From Litorivicinus sp. (GTDB lineage: Bacteria; Pseudomonadota; Gammaproteobacteria; Pseudomonadales; Litorivicinaceae), in NCBI GenBank assembly GCA_018402605.1, contig JAGYIK010000024.1:1-13271 (forward strand): a stretch of DNA of 13,271 nt. The letters are read 5' to 3'. Within the stretch, counting starts at the first letter, position 1; each line of letters opens with the position of its first letter. This document shows, one piece after another, positions 8,257-13,271 of this stretch. The notes below the pieces were generated by a model. The model was not told the DNA's origin. It saw nothing but the letters and a program-made list of their open reading frames with translations, and did no database searches. The position numbers were made by a program, and so were the translations under genes.

Positions 8257-8972
8257 TTAAGAGCCAGACTGATTCATACGCTTTAGAAGCTCAGGCCAGG
8301 GTGCATATCCAGGTTGCATCTCACCATTCTCAAAGATCAGCGTCGGTGTGCCTGTGATGCCGAGTTGCTGCCCCAGTTTGAATTGATCGGCGACTGAATT
8401 CTCGCAGCTGGCCGGCTTTGGATCATTACCGAGTTTGGCCTCAGTCATGGCATCCAACGGATCGGCTGCACAGACGACAGAAACATACTTGTCATAGGAT
8501 GGCGAACCGACCCCGGCTCGCGGAAACGCCGCATAGCGGACTTCAACACCGTTCTCGAGCAGTTGATCGATTTCCGCGTGTAACTTGCGACAAAATCCAC
8601 AATCGATGTCTGTGAAGACCAGCAAGCGGTGCTTGACCTCACCCTTTGGCGCGAACACCACGAGGCCATCTTGCGTTAGGTTTTGCAGAAGGGACTGGCG
8701 GTCATCGCGACGGCCGACATCGGTTAAATTGCGCACCATGCCGACACCGATTTCATACAGATCACCGGCGACAAAATGCGTCCCTTCAGGATTGGTGTAG
8801 ATCCGCTCCCCGTTGCCAAGGGTCACCTCGAAAAACGGCGCACCCTCAACTGCCGTCACCGACTCAATTTGAATCGTCGGATTGATTGCCTTCAATCGCA
8901 TTCTGGGTCTATGTCGCATCAGCCATCACAACCTGAGACACAAAAAAACGGTACGCCGATCAGCCAACGCAT
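8257..8972 (-). CDS. dsbC: thiol:disulfide interchange protein DsbC, 5' end frame-disrupted
   Basis: DsbC is the periplasmic dimeric protein that shuffles wrong disulfide bonds. The continuous frame runs from 8919 to 8257 (220 codons). It carries the dimerisation domain, the thioredoxin-fold active site FTDIDCGFC (numbered from 8919: C107 and C110), a second cysteine pair (C150 and C172) and the cis-proline loop TGTPTLIF (189-196). This frame has no signal peptide, which DsbC needs. The missing part is present just upstream in other frames. An ATG at 8972 with AGGGAG five bases before it starts MRWLIGVPFF; removing one T from the seven-T run at 8942-8948 continues as VSQVVMADAT, a plausible signal peptide and cleavage site. 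A second frame change is then needed near 8908-8915. I infer sequence error rather than a cytoplasmic DsbC. Confidence 0.85.
8913..8972 (-). other. cryptic DsbC signal peptide encoded out of frame
   Basis: Minus-strand reading from the ATG at 8972 gives a basic-hydrophobic leader MRWLIGVPFF. With one base fewer in the T7 run (8948-8942) it continues VSQVVMADA, ending in a signal-peptidase-like small-residue site. As written, the frame instead ends at a TGA shortly after. A good ribosome binding site (AGGGAG) precedes the ATG. By chance this stretch lies in the same frame as the middle fragment of xerD. Confidence 0.65.
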
Positions 8973-9004
8973 AGGTGCTCCCTCAAACGAGTGTGAATTG
9001 TAAC

Positions 9005-9876
9005 CCAAGCGCGCGGGTGATGTGCGCTGTACGGTTGTTTTAATCGCTCGCGTGCAACGTAGGTGTAGATTTGCGTGGTGGAGGTCTTCATGACCCAGTA
9101 ACTGCACCACACGGAGGTCAGCTCCATGATTGACCAGGTGTGTCGCAAACGCATGACGGAGCGTATGTGGGCTCAAGGTCCACAGTAATCTCGAAGCTGA
9201 CGCCCAATGTTTGATCCGATGCCAAAACGTCTGACGTGTCATGAGCGCCCCGGTGCGCCCGGGAAAGACAGCCCCGCCGCGTGGATCCGGTAATTCAGGT
9301 CGAACCTCCAGCAGATAGCGTTCTAACCAATACCGCGCCGTCTCTCCCAACGGGACCAAACGCTCCTTATTGCCTTTGCCAATCACCCGAACAACGCCCC
9401 TGATCCAAACCAGATTCTGACGGCTCAGCTGGCAGAGTTCAGTAACACGCAGGCCCGAGCCAGGACTTCGAGCATCGTACGATCACGCAGACCAATCGGA
9501 CTCTCAATGTCAGGCGCTTCCAGCAGCCGATTCACATCGCTTTCACTCAACGCCGGTAGGAGTCGACCTTTTGAGGGCCGTGAGATCCGAGCCATCGATT
9601 CGTCTTCACGGATACGGGTGCGCACCAAATACTTATAAAAGCCATGCAGCGCAGACATCTTGCGTTGAATTGAAGTGGTGGTCGCCAAGCCGTCTTGGAA
9701 CAATTGGCCAACAAAGCCATTGAGATCGCCCTCAGAGAGGTCGCCATTGTTGCCAACCCCCATGGCATAGTGTTCAGCGCCCATCAGGTCCACCCGATAG
9801 GCGCTGAGCGTTCTCAGGCCGCGCTCTAGGTAGAGCGCGTCAGGAGATAATCATCGAGTTTCGAGCGCGTAGTCAT
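9005..9876 (-). pseudogene. xerD: tyrosine recombinase XerD, split by several small indels
   Basis: XerD with XerC resolves chromosome dimers at dif. The whole protein is recognisable but spread over several frames. MTTRSKLDDYLL starts at 9876; DALYLERGL follows after a one-base loss near 9841-9846; the core-binding domain runs to LRDRTMLEVL. After a disruption at 9451-9460 the frame continues GLRVTELCQLSR, then VIGKGNKERLVPLG, MTRQTFWHRIKH and SPHTLRHAFATHL to LLGHEDL. A two-base loss near 9080-9085 then leads to TTQIYTYVARERLKQ and HHPRA. The catalytic residues (R of GLRV, K of GKGNKER, H-R of SPHTLRH, H of LLGH, Y of QIYTYV) all survive, but in different frames. The expected stop after HHPRA is missing. 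The longest continuous pieces are 9793-9425 and 9386-8919. Sequence error is likelier than decay. Confidence 0.85.
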
Positions 9877-9886
9877 GACCCAAAGA

Positions 9887-11036
9887 CTAGCACGTTGGCT
9901 CATAAATCCGCGGGTCAAGCGGAAGAAAACAAGAATCGTCACCACTGTCACCAGCATGGGGATCGCGCTCAGAAGCCAATAGCCGACGCAAACTTGCCGA
10001 CCAAACCGGCTGCGACAAATCCCTTGTTGATCAGAAACTGAAGACTCACAGACAATTGCAACACCTGGGCAAATCAATGCAAACACCGGCGCATTGGTGA
10101 CTTCACCGCCATACCCGTAACCAAATAGTCGTGATTGCGCCATCGCAACCGCACCAAGCAACAAGACCAACACTTGGGCTGACACCACGGTCAACAGGGG
10201 CGTAGCCAATCCCCAGCCGGAGCGAGCGACAGCGTGTGGGTCACGCCATGATCTTGGCGCATCGCGGTGATCGCCAACACGGTCAGAATCGGCACCCAAA
10301 TCCACAAAGTAGGTAAGGCCGCCTCATCAATCCCTGACCCCCAGGCATCCGCGAGATCCCATAGCGGTTTCAACACCTGGCTGAGCACCGCCGCCAGCGC
10401 AAAAAATGTCGACAACACCAGACTGACTGTGACAACCAAGGCACATCAGACGCATCGCCGCGGGAGCCGCCAATCCGACGAGACCATGGCAAAGGTAAAC
10501 GCCGGCAGAACCTGCGCAAAGCTCGCGGTCCCAGCCAAATCAGATGCACCTTTTGCGACCTGTGGTCTGAACGGGCATACAGGCATCGCCCAGATCCCCA
10601 ATGGCCAAAAATCCAATCATGGCCAATGGAAACAAATACTCCTACAGACCACAGCCCAGGAATAAAAGAGCGCCCCAACCACAAAACCCACATTGATCGA
10701 CATCGCGAGCGTCAATGGCATCGCGAGCGTCTGGGTTTGCAGTGGACCCTCAACGAGGGCGTGATAGGCCGCACTCTTCTGAAATTCCCGAAACATGCGA
10801 AAATTGAGTACGAGCAAACGCACATGCTGAATCACAAAAAATGCCACACCACTCAGGGCGATAACGATCATTCCCTGCATCAAGACCGACCCAGTCTGAA
10901 AGGCGAGGACCCAATCCGAGAACACAGGAATCACTTGCCCAGGGTGTGGAACCCAAAACATCAGCATTAAGAAGAAACTGATCGCGAGCCCACCGGCGCC
11001 CAATGCAGCAAGAAAATATAAGGGTGAATAGGTCAT
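9887..11036 (-). pseudogene. TsoY-like multi-pass membrane protein, split by many small indels
   Basis: The ATG at 11036 has a strong ribosome binding site (GGAGGA, six bases away), and the first 120 or so codons are clean: MTYSPLYFLAALGAGGLA, then about three helices. After that the sense frame jumps repeatedly, near 10664, 10641, 10597, 10480, 10450, 10203, 10056 and 9982. Following the conserved reading through these points gives ALFIPGLWSV, VEYLFPLAMIGFLAIG, ASFAQVLPAFTFAMVS, VGLAAPAAM, LVVTVSLVLSTFFALAAVL, WIWVPILTVLAITAMRQDHG, TPLLTVVSAQVLVLLLG, FALICPGVA, INKGFVAAGLVGKFASA and YWLLSAIPMLV. The repaired protein would have about 380 residues and ten helices, and would end at the TAG at 9889-9887. 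It reminds me of the TsoY family of membrane (seleno)proteins and, in shape, of TehA/SLAC1 channels. The family name is from memory; function is unknown. Confidence 0.7.
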
Positions 11037-11090
11037 CGAAATTCCTCCAATTCAGATACCACTCAGTATGACGGGATCCCAGAGGAGTAC

Positions 11091-11105
11091 TGTGACAAAA
11101 TCACC
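11091..11105. promoter_or_regulatory. possible Crp/Fnr-type operator before the TsoY-like gene
   Basis: The plus strand reads TGTGA-CAAAA-TCACC, a dyad whose GTGA and TCAC arms match perfectly. It resembles the CRP consensus (TGTGA-N6-TCACA) but has a 5-base spacer, so it is not a canonical site. It overlaps the stop codon of the Crp/Fnr gene and lies about 55 bases before the membrane protein start. A link to the adjacent regulator is inferred only from position. I found no convincing -35/-10 pair beside it. Confidence 0.22.
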
Positions 11106-11796
11106 AAGATTCGGAGGATAATGCCAGCAATCGCTCGAGTTGATGCAATTGGATGCGGCCACGGTGCAGCGCACACAGGCCGCTCTCCGCCATCTGCTTG
11201 AGTTGACGACTCACCACCTCTCGGGACGTACCGATCTCTGCTGCAAGCTCCTGATGTGACAGGCTCACCACCCCGTCATGGCCTGCGGCTTCGAGCAACC
11301 GCTCAGCCAAGCGAGACGCAATGGATCGGAAACACAGAGCGTGGATGTCACGAACAAAATACAAACACCGCTCAGATAGAGAGGCGACGATCAGCCGCTG
11401 CAGTGCCGTAGATTGGTTGTAGGCTTCTCGAAACTGCCTGGCATGCATCCAACCAATACGCACATCGGTCTCTGCTGTCGCACTGGCTTGATATTCACGA
11501 TCGTTTAACAGATTGGTCAGCGTGTGCACACAGAGCTGGCCTGGTTCAACCCGATACAGCACTTTTTCACGCAACCCGTGCACCAGAGACACTCGGACTG
11601 CACCCTCAATCACCACCGCAAACCGCTCACAGGACACACCGGGTCGAAACAACAGATCGCCTTTTCTCACCGCGTGGGTGTGCATTAACGCAAAAAGACC
11701 GACGAGTGACTGTCGGTCTTCTGAAGTGATCGAGGTAAACAATCTCGACAGCGTCTTGGCTGAATCTGCCCCAACCAGTGTGCTGTCGAGCGACAT
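11101..11796 (-). CDS. Crp/Fnr-family transcriptional regulator
   Basis: This 231-residue protein has an N-terminal cyclic-nucleotide-type beta-barrel (about 17-125, with KGDLLFRPG and FAVVIEGAVRVS), a dimerisation helix (about 126-160) and a C-terminal helix-turn-helix (about 178-202, LSHQELAAEIGTSREVVSRQL). It lacks the N-terminal cysteine cluster that holds the iron-sulfur centre in FNR. The GQLCVHTLTNLL segment (86-97) resembles a group of Crp/Fnr regulators with a conserved cysteine in this loop, so redox or thiol sensing is possible but unproven. The gene starts 6 bases after the rplS stop with only a weak ribosome binding site, so it is probably read from the rplS transcript. The membrane protein gene follows after 64 bases and is its most likely target. 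Confidence 0.88.
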   Translation of the reverse strand: MSLDSTLVGADSAKTLSRLFTSITSEDRQSLVGLFALMHTHAVRKGDLLFRPGVSCERFAVVIEGAVRVSLVHGLREKVLYRVEPGQLCVHTLTNLLNDREYQASATAETDVRIGWMHARQFREAYNQSTALQRLIVASLSERCLYFVRDIHALCFRSIASRLAERLLEAAGHDGVVSLSHQELAAEIGTSREVVSRQLKQMAESGLCALHRGRIQLHQLERLLALSSESW

Positions 11797-11802
11797 CGCA
11801 AA

Positions 11803-12162
11803 TTACTTGGTGTCGAGTTTTTCCTTGATACGCGCTGCCTTGCCTGACAGCTCGCGCAGATGGTATAGCTTGGCTTTACGCACATCACCACGGCGCTTCA
11901 CCGTGATCGAGTCGATCAATGGCGAGTGCAACTGGAAGGTCCGCTCAACGCCAACACCGTGTGAAATCTTGCGAACGATGAAACTGGAATGCAGACCACG
12001 ATTTGACTTGGCAATCACCACGCCCTCGTATGCCTGAAGACGCTCACGCGTACCTTCTTTCACTTTCACCTGGATCACTACCGTATCACCGGGCGCGAAC
12101 GCAGGAATGTCTGTCTTCATTTGCTCTTGATTGAGCGCTTCGATGATCGGATTCATGCTCAC
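11803..12162 (-). CDS. rplS: 50S ribosomal protein L19
   Basis: L19 sits at the 30S-50S interface of the ribosome. The 119-residue protein shows the full family signature: FAPGDTVVIQVKVKEG, GVVIAKSNRGLHSSF, VRKISHGVGVERTF, and VKRRGDVRKAKLYHLRELSG near the end (E. coli L19 has 115 residues). Two starts compete. The GTG at 12162 overlaps the trmD stop by four bases (GTGA) and has GGGAG at a good spacing of eight bases. The ATG at 12156 gives MNPIIEAL, closer to the usual L19 N-terminus, but its ribosome binding site is poorly placed. I prefer the GTG on spacing. Confidence 0.96.
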   Translation of the reverse strand: MSMNPIIEALNQEQMKTDIPAFAPGDTVVIQVKVKEGTRERLQAYEGVVIAKSNRGLHSSFIVRKISHGVGVERTFQLHSPLIDSITVKRRGDVRKAKLYHLRELSGKAARIKEKLDTK

Positions 12163-12896
12163 GGCTTTGACTCCCTAATAAATTCCGTTAGCAAATCGTT
12201 GTCCTCATCTGACAACGTCTGCCGCTCCAATAACTCGGGCCGACGCAACCACGTCCACCCCAAGGCCTGCTTTCGGCGCCACCGTGCGATCTGTCCGTGA
12301 TGCCCACTTAACAACACATCCGGCACACGCTGGCCCGCAATCTCTTCTGGGCGTGTGTAGTGTGGACAATCCAATAATCCATCACTAAACGAATCCGCCT
12401 CGGCACTGCCGGCGTGACCCAACACCCCTGGAACCAATCGACCCACTGCATCAAGCAATGCGATCGCTGCCGGTTCCCCGCCCGAGAGCACAAAGTCTCC
12501 CAGAGAAATTTCCCGATCGATATCGAGTGTAATCACCCGCTCATCAACCCCTTCGTATCGCCCCGCCAGCAAAATCACTTCGGGCCAACAGGCGATTTCC
12601 GCGACCAACGACTGCGTCAGTGGCTCTCCCTGTGGGCTCAGATACACCACTGGGGCCGCTGGCAAGTGTTGCCGCGCTTCTGCGATGGATGCACGCAGTG
12701 TCTCCACCTTCATCAGCATCCCTGGACCACCACCGTAGGGTCGGTCGTCCACAGTCTGGTGCACATCCGTGGCATGCGCTCTTGGGTTGAAACTCACCAA
12801 CTCCAGTCGCCCATCGGTCAAACCGCGACCAATCACACCATGGCTGAGGGCATCCTCGACCATCGCTGGAAACAGGGTGATCACACCCCACTTCAT
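12159..12896 (-). CDS. trmD: tRNA (guanine-37-N1)-methyltransferase
   Basis: TrmD methylates G37 of tRNAs that read codons beginning with C, using S-adenosylmethionine, and so prevents +1 frameshifting. The 245-residue protein has the trefoil-knot SPOUT signature: DDRPYGGGPGMLM (50-62), LAGRYEGVDERVI and EISLGDFVLSGGEPAAIALLDAV, followed by RLVPGVLG and LLDCPHYTRPE. The ATG directly follows the rimM stop (TAGATG, no gap), with GGAG upstream. Its stop overlaps the rplS GTG by four bases. This rimM-trmD-rplS order is the standard bacterial translation operon; rpsP would be expected just outside the window. Confidence 0.97.
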   Translation of the reverse strand: MKWGVITLFPAMVEDALSHGVIGRGLTDGRLELVSFNPRAHATDVHQTVDDRPYGGGPGMLMKVETLRASIAEARQHLPAAPVVYLSPQGEPLTQSLVAEIACWPEVILLAGRYEGVDERVITLDIDREISLGDFVLSGGEPAAIALLDAVGRLVPGVLGHAGSAEADSFSDGLLDCPHYTRPEEIAGQRVPDVLLSGHHGQIARWRRKQALGWTWLRRPELLERQTLSDEDNDLLTEFIRESKP

Positions 12897-13271
12897 CTAA
12901 AACTCCGGGTCCCAATCAACGCGTATCGCTCGAGTGTGCATATCCACCTCGGTGACTGTCTGCGCAATAAAAGGCAGAAGTCGCTCGCGTTGATCTAAAC
13001 TTTCTCCGTCACCTTGCACCACCAGCACATCATTTGCGCCCGTGGCGAGAACCGTTTTCACGACTCCCAAGTCCACGCCATCTTGCGTGGTCACACGACA
13101 CCCCTCGAGGTCTCGCCAATAAAATGTGTCGCTGTCTAGGGCCGGCAGATGCGTCGCATCCACTTCCACCAAACAATTCACCAATGCGTCCACGCTGGTG
13201 CGATCTGGATATCCTTTGAATCGCACTGCATATCCTTTGCTGTGCAACTTCCAAGCTTCCGGCTCGATTGG
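12897..13271 (-). CDS. rimM: 16S rRNA processing protein RimM, 5' end outside the window
   Basis: RimM helps mature the 30S head by binding ribosomal protein S19. About 124 codons are present; the family has roughly 170-180, so the N-terminal third is missing at the window edge. The frame is open to 13271, reading PIEPEAWKLHSKGYAVRF. Internal start-like codons such as the TTG at 13247 are not the true start. The first barrel domain shows GYAVRFKGYPDRT. The second (PRC-barrel-like) domain shows FYWRDLEGCRV, GVVKTVLATGANDVLVVQG and the C-terminal LLPFI...VDWDPEF, which is highly typical of RimM. Its TAG stop abuts the trmD ATG. Confidence 0.95.
   Translation of the reverse strand, partial: PIEPEAWKLHSKGYAVRFKGYPDRTSVDALVNCLVEVDATHLPALDSDTFYWRDLEGCRVTTQDGVDLGVVKTVLATGANDVLVVQGDGESLDQRERLLPFIAQTVTEVDMHTRAIRVDWDPEF

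Noticed and set aside
7548..8357. Long plus-strand open frame (269 codons) opposite alaC, and other plus-strand frames of 100-200 codons across the window
   Set aside because: They lie antisense to well-supported genes, have low-complexity Arg/His/Ser-rich translations with no family motifs, and lack ribosome binding sites. They are shadows of biased codon use on the minus strand.
9005..9876. Integrase remnant of a mobile element or integron
   Set aside because: The reconstructed protein is housekeeping XerD, next to dsbC in a conserved order. No attachment repeats, cassette genes or composition change flank it.
8905..10667. Programmed ribosomal frameshifting as the explanation for the split genes
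   Set aside because: There are too many sites, of both signs, without slippery heptamers or pseudoknots. They affect three unrelated genes and include an altered stop and lost codons. Programmed shifts occur once per gene at specific signals.
10701..10731. Direct repeat of 13 bases (CATCGCGAGCGTC) twice with a 5-base spacer
   Set aside because: It encodes the repeated Thr-Leu-Ala-Met in a membrane helix of the TsoY-like protein and occurs only twice. It is explained by coding and no array is present.
11061..11085. Possible terminator or promoter around the GGGATCCC palindrome between the Crp/Fnr and membrane protein genes
   Set aside because: The palindrome is only 8 bases with no loop and no T-run. 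TTGTCA and CATACT resemble promoter hexamers but are 22 bases apart, outside the usual spacing.

Overview
The window looks like a chromosomal housekeeping segment from a gammaproteobacterium of moderate-to-high GC. Every supported gene lies on the minus strand, so transcription runs from high to low coordinates. The order rimM-trmD-rplS, then xerD, dsbC, hom, thrC and recJ resembles the Pseudomonas/Oceanospirillales type of arrangement. I cannot name the genus. I see no rRNA, tRNA, CRISPR array, insertion sequence or prophage.

Layout in the direction of transcription: (1) 13271-11803, the translation cluster rimM (5' end outside the window), trmD and rplS, joined by zero or 4-base junctions. 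(2) 11796-9887, a Crp/Fnr-family regulator starting 6 bases after rplS, then a roughly 10-helix membrane protein gene resembling the TsoY family. (3) 9876-8257, the tyrosine recombinase xerD and the periplasmic disulfide isomerase dsbC. (4) 8216-4320, an amino-acid block: an AlaC-type aminotransferase, homoserine dehydrogenase and threonine synthase. (5) 4320-2554, recJ. (6) 2561-33, an IclR-family regulator and a two-gene ABC-2 exporter; an open frame at the window edge may be a further gene. From alaC onward the genes overlap or are separated by 10 bases, as in one long operon.

The most striking feature is not a new system but a damaged patch. Between about 8905 and 10667 three adjacent genes (TsoY-like, xerD, and the 5' end of dsbC) carry about fifteen small insertions and deletions. 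The correct amino acids continue in a different frame after nearly every one, with little substitution decay. The genes on both sides are clean. This points to a locally uncorrected stretch of sequence (long-read or low-coverage error) rather than real pseudogenes, although reads are needed to settle it. Once repaired, the three genes read as a full membrane protein, a complete XerD with its catalytic tyrosine, and a DsbC with a normal signal peptide.

Biologically the most interesting module is the Crp/Fnr regulator plus TsoY-like membrane protein placed between rplS and xerD, with a CRP-like dyad between the two genes. Next in interest is the IclR-ABC exporter cassette at the end of the thr-recJ operon, which enters and leaves through two identical 8-base overlaps.
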